The notes below the pieces were generated by a model. It searched no databases and had not been told where the DNA came from. It saw only the letters and a program-made list of their open reading frames with translations. A program made the position numbers and the translations under genes. From Albidovulum sp. (GTDB lineage Bacteria; Pseudomonadota; Alphaproteobacteria; Rhodobacterales; Rhodobacteraceae), in NCBI GenBank assembly GCA_020637635.1, contig JACKKB010000012.1:1-64000 (forward strand): 64,000 nt of DNA, read 5' to 3'. This document shows positions 1 through 9,692 of this stretch, piece by piece. Each line of letters opens with the position of its first letter. Position 1 is the stretch's first letter.

Positions 1-129
1 GATCACAGGGCTGTGTGGGGCGCCGCGGACAATCGGTCGTATTTGACCCATCTTGAAAATCGGGCAAGCTTCGGCTGCCAATGTCGGCGCGGGCCTGCGG
101 CCCCGCACAGAATGGAGTGGTTCTTTCCA

Positions 130-540
130 ATGAAAATCAATATCTTAGCGGCAACCGTCTTGCTTGTCTCCGTTTCGCCCGCGTTCGCGGACGGCGATGC
201 AGCCAAGGGCGAATCGGAATTCAAGAAGTGCAAGGCCTGCCATTCGATCGTCGCCGCCGACGGCACCGAGATCGTGAAGGGCGGCAAGACCGGCCCGAAT
301 CTCTTCGGCGTCGTCGGCCGGCCGGCGGCTTCGGTCGCGGACTTCAAATACGGCGACGGCCTTGCCGCGGCCGGCGCCGCAGGTCTCGTCTGGGACGAGG
401 AGCTGATTGCGGAATACGTGAAGGATCCGACCGCCTTCATCGACAGCCACGGCGGCGAGGGCAAGTCGAAGATGACCTTCAAGCTCGCCAAGGGCGGCGA
501 GGACGTCGCCGCCTATCTGGCCTCGGTCGCGGCCGAGTAG
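130..540 (+). CDS. cycA: Cytochrome c550/c2-type periplasmic cytochrome c
   Basis: This encodes a small soluble class I cytochrome c that shuttles electrons in the periplasm, in this family from the bc1 complex to the aa3 oxidase. The 136-residue product has a signal peptide (about residues 1-20, ending in AFA), one haem-binding CKACH at 34-38 and a probable axial methionine in KMTFK near 115. It closely resembles Paracoccus cytochrome c550 in order of motifs ([20 protein letters not shown]). The gene lies 170 bases upstream of ctaD on the same strand, the arrangement known from Paracoccus, which supports a role as oxidase electron donor. The ATG at 130 was chosen because it starts a clean signal peptide; the open frame continues upstream without coding character. 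Confidence 0.93.
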   Translation: MKINILAATVLLVSVSPAFADGDAAKGESEFKKCKACHSIVAADGTEIVKGGKTGPNLFGVVGRPAASVADFKYGDGLAAAGAAGLVWDEELIAEYVKDPTAFIDSHGGEGKSKMTFKLAKGGEDVAAYLASVAAE

Positions 541-710
541 GCGCCGAGGAGGCGCCACCCACCCGACCCCGAAATCCAGTCACGGCGGGACAGTTTTTCG
601 CACTCCGCCGTGACTTCGGCGATTGCCCTTGCCGGTTTCGGCCAGTATTACCCTTGAACGAGCGGACCCGGGCGCGAGACCCGCGGTCGTGCAGGAAACG
701 GGAGATCAGC

Positions 711-2384
711 ATGGCGGACGCAGCCGTTCACGGTCATGGCGGACACGACGAACGCGGGTTCTTCACCCGCTGGTTCATGTCCACCAACCACAAGGACATC
801 GGTATTCTCTATCTGTTCACGTCCGCGGTCGTGGGCTTCATCTCGGTCGCCTTCACCGTCTACATGCGGATGGAACTGATGGAACCGGGGGTGCAGTACA
901 TGTGCCTCGAAGGCGCGCGCTTCATCGCCGATGCCTCGCAGGAATGCACCCCGAACGGGCACCTGTGGAACGTGATGATCACCTACCACGGCGTCCTGAT
1001 GATGTTCTTCGTCGTCATCCCGGCGCTCTTCGGCGGCTTTGGCAACTACTTCATGCCGCTGCATATCGGCGCCCCCGACATGGCCTTCCCGCGGATGAAC
1101 AACCTGTCGTTCTGGCTCTACGTGGCCGGCACCTCGCTCGGGGTTGCCTCGCTTCTGGCGCCGGGCGGCGACGGCCAGGCCGGGTCCGGCATCGGCTGGG
1201 TTCTCTATCCGCCCCTCTCCACGCATGAATCGGGCTGGTCGACCGATCTCGCGCTCTTCGCGGTGCACGTCTCGGGTGCCTCCTCGATCCTCGGCGCGAT
1301 CAACATGATCACGACCTTCCTCAACATGCGCGCCCCGGGCATGACGCTGCACAAGGTGCCGCTCTTCGCCTGGTCGATCTTCGTCACGGCCTGGCTGATC
1401 CTGCTGTCGCTGCCGGTGCTTGCCGGCGCGATCACCATGCTCATCACCGACCGCAACTTCGGCACCACCTTCTTCGACCCGGCCGGCGGCGGCGACCCGA
1501 TCCTCTACCAGCACATCCTGTGGTTCTTCGGCCATCCCGAGGTCTACATCATCATCGTGCCGGGCTTCGGGATCATCAGCCACGTCATCGCCACCTTCTC
1601 GCGCAAGCCGATCTTCGGCTATCTGCCGATGGTCTACGCGATGGTCGCGATCGGCGCGCTCGGCTTCGTCGTCTGGGCGCACCACATGTACACGGTCGGC
1701 ATGTCGCTGACCCAGCAGAGCTACTTCATGCTGGCGACCATGACCATCGCGGTACCCACCGGCATCAAGGTCTTCAGCTGGATCGCGACGATGTGGGGCG
1801 GATCGGTCGAGTTCAAGACGCCGATGCTCTTCGCCTTCGGCTTCGTCGTCCTCTTCACCATCGGCGGCGTGACCGGCATCGTCCTCAGCCAGGCACCGGT
1901 CGACCGGGTCTATCACGACACCTATTACGTCGTGGCGCATTTCCACTACGTGATGTCGATCGGCGCCGCCTTCGCGATCTTTGCCGGGGTCTACTTCTGG
2001 ATCGGCAAGATGTCGGGCCGGCAATATCCGGAATGGGCGGGCAAGCTGCATTTCTGGGCGATGTTCATCGGCGTCAACCTGACCTTCTTCCCGCAGCACT
2101 TCCTCGGCCGGCAGGGCATGCCGCGGCGCTACATCGACTATCCGGAGGCCTTCGCCTACTGGAACCACATCTCGTCGATGGGCGCTTTCCTGTCCTTCGC
2201 CTCGTTCCTCTTCTTCATCGGCATCGTGCTCTACACGCTGCGCTACGGAAAGCGGGTGACCGAGAACAACTACTGGAACGAATGGGCCGACACGCTGGAA
2301 TGGACCCTGCCCTCGCCGCCGCCGGAGCACACGTTCGAGACGCTCCCCAAGCAGAGCGACTGGGACAGGGGCCACGCCCACTGA
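711..2384 (+). CDS. ctaD: Cytochrome c oxidase (aa3-type) subunit I
   Basis: This is the catalytic subunit of the proton-pumping haem-copper terminal oxidase of the inner membrane, reducing O2 with electrons from cytochrome c. The 557-residue length is normal for the family. The metal ligands are visible: HPEVY near 275-279 (CuB histidine and cross-linked tyrosine), the HH pair at 324-325 (CuB), and VAHFHY with histidines near 410 and 412 (haems a3 and a). Twelve or so hydrophobic segments follow a short His-rich N-terminus. Subunits II and III are not next to it, as in Paracoccus and Rhodobacter, where ctaD sits apart from the ctaC-ctaE cluster. A strong hairpin follows the gene, so it is probably transcribed alone or with cycA. 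Confidence 0.97.
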   Translation: MADAAVHGHGGHDERGFFTRWFMSTNHKDIGILYLFTSAVVGFISVAFTVYMRMELMEPGVQYMCLEGARFIADASQECTPNGHLWNVMITYHGVLMMFFVVIPALFGGFGNYFMPLHIGAPDMAFPRMNNLSFWLYVAGTSLGVASLLAPGGDGQAGSGIGWVLYPPLSTHESGWSTDLALFAVHVSGASSILGAINMITTFLNMRAPGMTLHKVPLFAWSIFVTAWLILLSLPVLAGAITMLITDRNFGTTFFDPAGGGDPILYQHILWFFGHPEVYIIIVPGFGIISHVIATFSRKPIFGYLPMVYAMVAIGALGFVVWAHHMYTVGMSLTQQSYFMLATMTIAVPTGIKVFSWIATMWGGSVEFKTPMLFAFGFVVLFTIGGVTGIVLSQAPVDRVYHDTYYVVAHFHYVMSIGAAFAIFAGVYFWIGKMSGRQYPEWAGKLHFWAMFIGVNLTFFPQHFLGRQGMPRRYIDYPEAFAYWNHISSMGAFLSFASFLFFIGIVLYTLRYGKRVTENNYWNEWADTLEWTLPSPPPEHTFETLPKQSDWDRGHAH

Positions 2385-2402
2385 TCGGGCACCGATCCAC
2401 GA

Positions 2403-2436
2403 AGGGGCCCCGGAGCGATCCGGGGCCCCTTGCGTT
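2403..2436 (+). terminator. Intrinsic terminator after ctaD
   Basis: An 11-bp perfect stem (2403-2413 with 2420-2430) with a 6-base loop starts 18 bases after the ctaD stop and is followed by TGCGTT. The T-run is short, but the stem is long and entirely GC at its core. Confidence 0.75.
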
Positions 2437-2448
2437 GAGGGGGCGGGA

Positions 2449-3087
2449 ATGCTGACGATCTGGGGGCGCACCGACAGCTCGAACGTTCAGGCGCTCTTGT
2501 GGTGCGTGGGCGAGCTCGGCCTGCCCTGTCGGCGCATCGACGCCGGGCACCGCTTCGGCATGGTCGACACGGCCGAGTTCCGCGCCATGAACCCCAACGG
2601 CACCGTCCCGGTGCTGCAGGACGGTGACGGGCCGTTCCTGTGGGAAACCGGCGCCATCCTGCGGTATCTGGCCAACCGCTACGCCGCCGCGCCCTTCTGG
2701 CCGGGCGAGCCGATCGCGCGGGCCGAGGTGGACCGCTGGGCCGAATGGTCCAAGATCAACATCGCGCTGGGGTTCACCGCCCCCGTCTTCTGGCACGTCG
2801 TGCGCACCCCCGCCCATCGGCGCGACCCTGCGGCCGTCACGGCCGCGGTCACGGCGCTCTCAGGCAAACTCGCCATCGCCGAGGCGCGGCTGGCCCGCCA
2901 CGATCACCTGGCCGGTCCCGACTTCACGCTGGCCGACATCCAGTTCGGCCATCTCCTGTTCCGCTACTACGACATCGACATCGACCGGCCCGACCTGCCG
3001 GCGCTTGCCGCCTACTACGACCGCCTGACCCTGCGCCCCGCCTACCGCGAGCATGTGATGGTCAGCTACGATGCGCTGAGGGAATGA
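2449..3087 (+). CDS. Glutathione S-transferase family protein
   Basis: A 212-residue cytosolic GST with the two expected parts. The N-terminal thioredoxin-like half carries the NPNGTVPVLQDGD segment (cis-proline, about residues 48-60) and WETGAILRYLA, the glutathione gamma-glutamyl binding SNAIL/TRAIL-type motif. The C-terminal half is helical. The first ten residues have SSN in place of a catalytic Tyr or Cys, suggesting a Ser- or Asn-assisted enzyme. The substrate cannot be read from the sequence. The ATG has a purine-rich GGGGGCGGGA just upstream. The next gene starts directly after its stop, so the two are probably co-transcribed. Confidence 0.85.
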   Translation: MLTIWGRTDSSNVQALLWCVGELGLPCRRIDAGHRFGMVDTAEFRAMNPNGTVPVLQDGDGPFLWETGAILRYLANRYAAAPFWPGEPIARAEVDRWAEWSKINIALGFTAPVFWHVVRTPAHRRDPAAVTAAVTALSGKLAIAEARLARHDHLAGPDFTLADIQFGHLLFRYYDIDIDRPDLPALAAYYDRLTLRPAYREHVMVSYDALRE

Positions 3088-3618
3088 ATGCCCTACGAAT
3101 GGATCAAGGGCACGGAGGGCGGAGGGGAGCTGCATCTGTGGCCCTACCGGTCGTTGCCGCGGCGCGGGTTCGTCTTCTTCATCGGTGTCAGCTGCGCGCT
3201 GCTCGCGGTGCCGCTTTTCTCGATGCTCGGCAGCTCGATCGTCTGGGCGCTCCTGCCCTTCATGGCGCTCGCCATTGCCGGGGTCTGGTGGGCGCTGAGC
3301 CGCAGCTACCGCGACGGCGAGCTGATCGAGATCCTGACGCTGGCGCCGGACGAGGTCGTTCTGGTCCGCCGAGCGCCCTCCGGGGCAGAGCGGCGCTGGC
3401 AGGCAAATCCCTATTGGGTGTCGGTCAACCTCTACCCGTCGCGCGGACCGGTTCCCCACTACCTGACCCTGCGCGGAAACGGGCGCGAGGTCGAGCTCGG
3501 CGCCTTCCTGACCGAGGAAGAGCGCAAGACGCTCGCCTTCGAGCTGCGCCGGGCGCTTGGCGCCCTGAAGGCCGGGCCCAGCCAAGACGGCGCCGATCCC
3601 CCGCCCGGGACGCGCTGA
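3088..3618 (+). CDS. DUF2244 family membrane protein
   Basis: A 176-residue protein with two adjacent hydrophobic segments (about residues 27-70) followed by a soluble C-terminal domain, matching the layout of the DUF2244 family of alphaproteobacterial inner-membrane proteins. Features include the WPYRSLPRRGF entry segment and a conserved-looking WxxNPYWV motif around 108-117. Its function is unknown. Its ATG abuts the stop of the GST gene with no gap, so it is likely translated by coupling from the same message. Confidence 0.7.
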   Translation: MPYEWIKGTEGGGELHLWPYRSLPRRGFVFFIGVSCALLAVPLFSMLGSSIVWALLPFMALAIAGVWWALSRSYRDGELIEILTLAPDEVVLVRRAPSGAERRWQANPYWVSVNLYPSRGPVPHYLTLRGNGREVELGAFLTEEERKTLAFELRRALGALKAGPSQDGADPPPGTR

Positions 3619-3669
3619 GCCGCAGGACCCTGCGCAGTTCCTCGCCGGAACGATGCGGCCCCGGGCCGG

Positions 3670-4128
3670 CTAGGCCAGCCGGTCCTTCACCATCTGGCCG
3701 ACGGCGGCAAAGTCCATCTGGCCGGCAAAGCGGCCCTTCAGGGCACCCATCACCTTGCCCATGTCGCGGATCGAGCCGGCGCCGGTCTCGGCGATCGCCT
3801 GGCCGATCGCCTCGGCAATCTCTTCGGGCCCGAGCTGGCGCGGCAGGAAATCCTCGATCACCCTGATTTCGGCCAGTTCCTTCTCGGCCAGCTCGAGCCG
3901 CCCGCCTTCTTCGTAGGCGCGCGCGCTTTCCTGGCGCTGCTTGACCATGCGGCCGAGTATTGCCAGCAGCTCGGCATCTCCGACGCTGCCTTCCTCGCCG
4001 GTGCCTCTCAGCGCGATGTCCTTGTCCTTGATCGCGGCGTTGATCAGCCGCAGCGTCGACAGTCTCTCGGCATCCCTGGACTTCATCGCGTCCTTGAGTG
4101 CGGCGCCGATCCGTTCACGCATATCCAT
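3670..4128 (-). CDS. GatB/YqeY domain-containing protein
   Basis: A 152-residue all-helical YqeY protein, related to the C-terminal tail domain of the GatB amidotransferase subunit. The typical opening (RERIGAALKDAMKSRD), the central KQRQES and the closing segment DMGKVMGALKGRFAG, G/A-rich and basic, are all present at family length. The family is thought to bind tRNA or to influence tRNA-dependent amidation, but no reaction is established. Two start codons lie close together (4128 and 4122); 4128 has a GGAG at suitable spacing. The gene diverges from carA across a 182-base gap. Confidence 0.85.
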   Translation of the reverse strand: MDMRERIGAALKDAMKSRDAERLSTLRLINAAIKDKDIALRGTGEEGSVGDAELLAILGRMVKQRQESARAYEEGGRLELAEKELAEIRVIEDFLPRQLGPEEIAEAIGQAIAETGAGSIRDMGKVMGALKGRFAGQMDFAAVGQMVKDRLA

Positions 4129-4310
4129 CGGGTCTCCATCCCCAGAGGTTCCGAAGTCCGCAACATATCTGCATCGGCCACCGCACACAACCACCCTCTG
4201 GATTGCCAAGTGCTTGAAATTCCACCCGAAGCAAAATCGTGGGGGGCCTTGACCATGCCCCGGCGCGACCTTACGTTCCGCGGGATTTGTGACCCCGGGG
4301 GAGTCGCGCC

Positions 4311-5471
4311 ATGCCCGCAAGCGCCACGAAGAAGCCGACCGCCTGCCTCGCGCTGGCCGACGGCAGCCTGTTCTACGGCATGGGCTTCGGGGCCACGGGT
4401 GAAACGGTGGCCGAACTCTGCTTCAACACCGCGATGACCGGCTATCAGGAGATCATGACCGACCCGTCCTATGCCGGGCAGGTCGTGACCTTCACCTTTC
4501 CCCATGTCGGCAATGTGGGCGTCACCCCCGAGGACGACGAGACCGCCGATCCGGTGGCCGCCGGGATGGTGGTGAAATGGGACCCGACCGAGCCCTCGAA
4601 CTGGCGCGCGTCCGAAGACCTCGTGGCCTGGCTTGCCCGGCGCGGCCGGATCGGCATCGGCGGCGTCGATACCCGCCGCCTGACCCGCGCCATCCGCCAG
4701 CAGGGCGCCCCCCATGTGGCCCTCGCCCATGACCCGGAGGGGAATTTCGACATCGCCGCGCTGGTGGCCCGGGCCCGGGCCTGGCCGGGCCTGGTCGGGC
4801 TCGACCTGGCGAAAGAGGTCACCTGCGCCCAGAGCTACCGCTGGGACGAGACCCGCTGGGCCTGGCCCGAGGGCTTCGGCAAGCGCACCGGCGACGGCTT
4901 CCGGGTCGTGGCGCTCGACTACGGCGCCAAGCGGAACATCCTGCGCTGCCTTGCGAGCGCCGGCTGCGACGTGACCGTGCTGCCGGCGACGGCGACCGCC
5001 GAAGAGGTGCTGGCGCATGAGCCCGAGGGCGTCTTTCTTTCCAACGGTCCCGGCGATCCGGCGGCGACGGGCGACTACGCCGTGCCGATGATCCGCGCGG
5101 TGCTTGAGCGCGAGCTGCCGGTCTTCGGCATCTGCCTTGGCCACCAGATGCTGGCGCTGGCGCTTGGCGCCCGCACGATCAAGATGAACCACGGCCATCA
5201 CGGCGCCAATCATCCGGTGAAGGATCTCGAGACCGGCAAGGTCGAGATCACCTCGATGAACCACGGCTTCACCGTCGACGCCCAGACCCTGCCCGCGGGC
5301 GTGAAGGAAACGCATGTGAGCCTTTTCGACGGGTCGAACTGCGGCATCCGGCTCGGGGATCGGCCGGTCTTCTCGGTCCAGTATCACCCCGAGGCGAGCC
5401 CGGGCCCGCAGGACAGCTTCTACCTCTTCGAACGCTTCGCGGCGGCGATGCGGGCGCGCCGCGCGGCCTAG
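4311..5471 (+). CDS. carA: Carbamoyl-phosphate synthase small subunit
   Basis: This is the glutamine amidotransferase subunit that supplies ammonia to CarB for carbamoyl phosphate, feeding pyrimidine and arginine synthesis. The 386 residues comprise the CPSase small-chain domain (about 10-150, with TGYQEI and GGVDTRRLTR) and a class I GATase domain with the nucleophile elbow FGICLGHQM and the His-Glu pair in QYHPEASPGPQDS. It is complete. No carB is adjacent, which is usual in this group. Its last codons overlap the convergent transporter gene by four bases. Confidence 0.97.
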   Translation: MPASATKKPTACLALADGSLFYGMGFGATGETVAELCFNTAMTGYQEIMTDPSYAGQVVTFTFPHVGNVGVTPEDDETADPVAAGMVVKWDPTEPSNWRASEDLVAWLARRGRIGIGGVDTRRLTRAIRQQGAPHVALAHDPEGNFDIAALVARARAWPGLVGLDLAKEVTCAQSYRWDETRWAWPEGFGKRTGDGFRVVALDYGAKRNILRCLASAGCDVTVLPATATAEEVLAHEPEGVFLSNGPGDPAATGDYAVPMIRAVLERELPVFGICLGHQMLALALGARTIKMNHGHHGANHPVKDLETGKVEITSMNHGFTVDAQTLPAGVKETHVSLFDGSNCGIRLGDRPVFSVQYHPEASPGPQDSFYLFERFAAAMRARRAA

Positions 5472-6337
5472 TGCCGGCGGGCGAGCGCCAGGCCGCCGAG
5501 GATGAGGCCGAGGGCAAGGAAGAAGCGCGGCGAGAGCGTCTCGCCCAGAACCAGCGTCCCGAAGGCCACCGACCAGAGCGGCACCTGATAATTGGTGAGC
5601 GTCATGAAGCCCGGACCCGCGCCGCGGATCAGCTGGACCCTGAGCAGCGCGGCGAAGGCCGTCGGCACGAGGCCGAGCAGGATGATCGCCAGCGACGGCA
5701 GCCCGGACACCGGGTGCGGCAGGCCCTCGACCGCCAGCATCGCCGGGATCAGCGCCAGCGCCCCCGCCGTCAGCGATGTGGCCGCCAGCAGCACCGGATC
5801 GATCGCCGGGCAGCGCCGGGTGACGATCGCAGAGATCGCATAGCAGAGCGCCGCGCCGAGGCAGGCGAGGCGTGGCATCAGCGCGCCCTGCGCCTCCAGC
5901 GCCTCGGGTCCGGTCAGGACCACGACACCGAGAAAGCCGGCCAGGAAGGCCGAGGCGCGGCGCCAGCTCAGCCGCTCGCCCGGCACGAAGAGATGCGCGA
6001 GCGGCAGCACGAAGAGCGGCACGGCCGCCATCGAGAGACCGGCAAAGGCGGACGCCACGTATTGCTGGCCCCAGGACAACAGGAAGAAGGGCACCGCGGT
6101 CGAGAAGAGGCCGATCACGGGAAGCGCGACGACGAGCGGCGCCGTGACCTGCGGCAAGGGCGGGCGGCGCAGCGCGAGAATGCCGATGAGTGTAACGGCA
6201 CCCAGGGCCGTGCGCGCCGTGGCCACCGTCAGCGGCCCGTAGCCGCGCAAGGCCACGGCGATGACCATGAACGTGGCCCCCCAGATGAGTCCGAGAAGGC
6301 CGATCGACAGCCAGTCGCGCAGCGTCGGTTCCTGCAT
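5468..6337 (-). CDS. EamA-type (DMT superfamily) transporter
   Basis: A 289-residue membrane protein with ten hydrophobic segments arranged as two five-helix EamA repeats. Marks of the family are LIWGATFMVIAVALRG in helix 1 and the YAIS and LGLVPTAFAALLR segments in the second half. Such proteins export small metabolites or amino acids; the substrate cannot be predicted here. The start at 6337 has a GGAGG six bases upstream. The gene follows ilvC on the same strand but a terminator separates them, so it probably has weak or independent expression. Confidence 0.85.
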   Translation of the reverse strand: MQEPTLRDWLSIGLLGLIWGATFMVIAVALRGYGPLTVATARTALGAVTLIGILALRRPPLPQVTAPLVVALPVIGLFSTAVPFFLLSWGQQYVASAFAGLSMAAVPLFVLPLAHLFVPGERLSWRRASAFLAGFLGVVVLTGPEALEAQGALMPRLACLGAALCYAISAIVTRRCPAIDPVLLAATSLTAGALALIPAMLAVEGLPHPVSGLPSLAIILLGLVPTAFAALLRVQLIRGAGPGFMTLTNYQVPLWSVAFGTLVLGETLSPRFFLALGLILGGLALARRH

Positions 6338-6350
6338 CCTCGCACCTCCG

Positions 6351-6381
6351 GCAAAACGGGGGCAGCCTGGCCGCTGCCCCC
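6351..6381 (-). terminator. Intrinsic terminator after ilvC
   Basis: Nine-base stem (6358-6366 with 6373-6381, loop of six) 31 bases past the ilvC stop. On the minus strand the stem is followed by GTTTTG, a short U-tract, so it should end the ilvC transcript before the transporter gene. Confidence 0.75.
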
Positions 6382-6411
6382 GCGCGTTCGTTTCTCTCGC
6401 CGCCGTGGCGC

Positions 6412-7558
<1,147 letters not shown>

Positions 7559-7560
7559 CA

Positions 7561-8019
7561 ATGCGTCTCGACGATACAGACCGACGGATCCTGCGCCAGC
7601 TTCTGGCCGAGCCCGGCCTTTCGACGGCCGCGCTGGCCGGGCGCGCCGGGGTGACCGCCGCAACCTGCTGGCGGCGGCTGGAAAAGCTTGCCGAAGCGGG
7701 CCTTCTCACCGGACAGCACGCCGTGATCGACTGGCGCCGGCTCGGCTGGGCGGTCGAGGTCTCGCTGCGCTTCACGCTCGACAAGACCGAACCGGGCGCC
7801 TTCGACGCGTTCCTCGCCGCCGCCCGCGAGGTGCCCGAGGTGATCGAAATCCAGACCTTTCTCGGCCGCGTCGACGTGCGGCTGAACGTCATCGCCCGCG
7901 ACATGGGGCACTATCAGGAGATCTATCGCGACCGCATCCTGACCCTGCCGCATATCGCCGATATCGAAAGCCTGATGCTGGTCTCGACCATCAAGGACAG
8001 CCGGAGCCTGCCGCTGTGA
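7561..8019 (+). CDS. Lrp/AsnC family transcriptional regulator (first of pair)
   Basis: A 152-residue feast/famine regulator with an N-terminal winged helix-turn-helix (LDDTDRRILRQLLAEPGLST, then VTAATCWRRLEKLAEAGLL) and a C-terminal ligand-binding RAM domain from about residue 62. It probably senses an amino acid and controls the divergent ilvC and itself. No clear ribosome-binding site precedes the ATG, which sits immediately after the third GAAATTT box, so the message may be nearly leaderless. It overlaps the next regulator gene by four bases. Confidence 0.9.
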   Translation: MRLDDTDRRILRQLLAEPGLSTAALAGRAGVTAATCWRRLEKLAEAGLLTGQHAVIDWRRLGWAVEVSLRFTLDKTEPGAFDAFLAAAREVPEVIEIQTFLGRVDVRLNVIARDMGHYQEIYRDRILTLPHIADIESLMLVSTIKDSRSLPL

Positions 8020-8474
8020 CCGATCTCGACGACACCGACCGGGCGATCCTGCGGGCGCTGGTCGCGGATGCCACGCAGGGCGCCGGCGCCGTCGGCCGCG
8101 CGCTCGGGCTCAGCCAGCCCGCCGCCTGGCGCCGCATCAGGCGGCTGGAGGAGGCCGGCGTGATCGCCGGCCGGCGGATCGGGCTCGACGCCGCCGCGCT
8201 CGGCTTCGGCGTGACCGTGTTCCTCGGCATCAAGCTCGCGTCCAGGGGCCGCGTCGGGCTGGAGGATTTCGAACGCGCGGCGACGGCGATCCCCGAGGTG
8301 CAGACGGTGCAGCACGTGCTCGGTCTCTATGACTACCGGCTGAGGGTGACCGCCCGCGACCTCGCCGACTTCGAGCGCGTGCTCAGGCGGCGGATCATGA
8401 CCCTGCCCGGCGTCGGCAATGTCGAGGCCAACGTCCTGCTCTCCGAGGAACGCCGCCCCGGCCCGATCGGCTGA
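8016..8474 (+). CDS. Lrp/AsnC family transcriptional regulator (second of pair)
   Basis: A second Lrp/AsnC protein of exactly the same length (152 residues), with the same architecture: DNA-binding helix-turn-helix (LSQPAAWRRIRRLEEAGVI) then a RAM domain ending GVGNVEANVLLSE. It starts at a GTG whose last two bases are part of the TGA stop of the first regulator, implying translational coupling. Two equal-length, co-translated paralogues suggest they form hetero-oligomers. The pair is diverged in sequence, so this is an old duplication rather than a recent one. Confidence 0.88.
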   Translation: MTDLDDTDRAILRALVADATQGAGAVGRALGLSQPAAWRRIRRLEEAGVIAGRRIGLDAAALGFGVTVFLGIKLASRGRVGLEDFERAATAIPEVQTVQHVLGLYDYRLRVTARDLADFERVLRRRIMTLPGVGNVEANVLLSEERRPGPIG

Positions 8475-8550
8475 GGCCGCCGGGGCAGTTCCGCTTTGCC
8501 ATCGCCGCGCCCCTGCGCTACTGCGAGGTGACAGCGCAAAGGAGATGGCC

Positions 8551-9681
8551 ATGCCCGCATTGCTGCCCGACATCGATCCCGACGGGCTCGAGGAATTCTC
8601 GGTGGTCTTCACCGACCGCTCGCTCAACCACATGAGCCAGGCGTTCCAGGGGGTGATGCGCGACATCTCGGCCCTGCTGAAGGAAGCCTATGCGGCCGAG
8701 GCGGTGGCGCTTGTGCCGGGTGGCGGCACCTATGCGATGGAGGCCGTGGCGCGACAGTTCGCCTCAGGACGGCGCGCGCTCGTGGTGCGCAACGGCTGGT
8801 TCTCCTACCGCTGGAGCCAGATCTTCGAGATGGGCGGCTTTTGCACCGACGCCCATGTCGCGCTGGCCCGGCCCGTCGGCAACGCGCCGCGCTCGCCCTT
8901 CGCGCCGGCCCCGATCGAGGACGTCGTGGCGCGGATCGCCGAAGTCCGGCCCGACGTGGTCTTCGCCCCGCATGTCGAGACGGCGAGCGGCATGATCCTG
9001 CCCGACGGCTATCTCGCCGCGCTGGCCTCGGCGGCGCATGAGGTCGGTGCGCTCTTCGTGCTCGACTGCATCGCGAGCGGTGCGGTCTGGGTCGACATGA
9101 AGGCCGCAGGCGTCGACGTGCTCATCTCGGCGCCGCAAAAGGGCTGGTCGGCCTCGCCCTCGGCCGGGTTGGTGATGTTCTCGCCCGCCGCGCTCGAACG
9201 GCTCGAGGCGACGCAATCGGACAGTTTCTCGCTCGACCTGAAGAAGTGGCGCGCGATCATGGCCGCCTACGAGGCGGGCGGGCACGCCTATCACGCGACG
9301 ATGCCGACCGATGCGCTGCGTGCCTTCCGCGACACGGTGCGCGAGACGCGCGACTACGGCTTCGCGCGGCTCAGGCAGGCGCAATGGGCGCTCGGCGATG
9401 GCGTGCGGTCGGAACTGGCGCGGCGCGGCATTGCCTCGGTCGCGGCCGAGGGTTTCGGCGCGCCGGGCGTCGTGGTGAGTTTCACCGACGATCCCGAGGT
9501 GCAGAACGGCCGCAAGTTCGCCGCCAAGGGCGTGCAGATCGCCGCCGGCGTGCCGCTGCAGGTGGGCGAGGGTGAGGGGTATCGCAGCTTCCGCATCGGC
9601 CTTTTCGGCCTCGACAAGCTCTATGACGTCGAGGGCACCCTGGAACGGGTCCGCCGTGCGCTGGATGCCGCGGGGCTCTAG
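8551..9681 (+). CDS. Class V aminotransferase (alanine-glyoxylate type)
   Basis: A 376-residue PLP enzyme of the serine-pyruvate/alanine-glyoxylate aminotransferase group. Visible marks are the glycine-rich PGGGTYAMEAVARQF near the cofactor phosphate, the aspartate of VLDCIASGAVWVDMK, and the Schiff-base lysine in SAPQKGWSASPSAG. The C-terminal SFRIGLFGL is typical of the fold. The exact amino donor is not evident. Two in-frame ATGs exist (8545, 8551); the second is favoured because AAAGGAG lies six bases before it, whereas it abuts the first. It follows the Lrp pair in the same direction and could belong to the same regulon. Confidence 0.85.
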   Translation: MPALLPDIDPDGLEEFSVVFTDRSLNHMSQAFQGVMRDISALLKEAYAAEAVALVPGGGTYAMEAVARQFASGRRALVVRNGWFSYRWSQIFEMGGFCTDAHVALARPVGNAPRSPFAPAPIEDVVARIAEVRPDVVFAPHVETASGMILPDGYLAALASAAHEVGALFVLDCIASGAVWVDMKAAGVDVLISAPQKGWSASPSAGLVMFSPAALERLEATQSDSFSLDLKKWRAIMAAYEAGGHAYHATMPTDALRAFRDTVRETRDYGFARLRQAQWALGDGVRSELARRGIASVAAEGFGAPGVVVSFTDDPEVQNGRKFAAKGVQIAAGVPLQVGEGEGYRSFRIGLFGLDKLYDVEGTLERVRRALDAAGL

Positions 9682-9692
9682 CTCCGCCCGCT

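Noticed and set aside
541..580. Terminator after cycA
   Set aside because: GGCGCC repeats can pair weakly, but there is no T-run, and read-through into ctaD is plausible.
648..2471. Long minus-strand open frame opposite ctaD
   Set aside because: A GC-rich antisense shadow: no family, very His/Glu/Arg-biased, and ctaD is certain.
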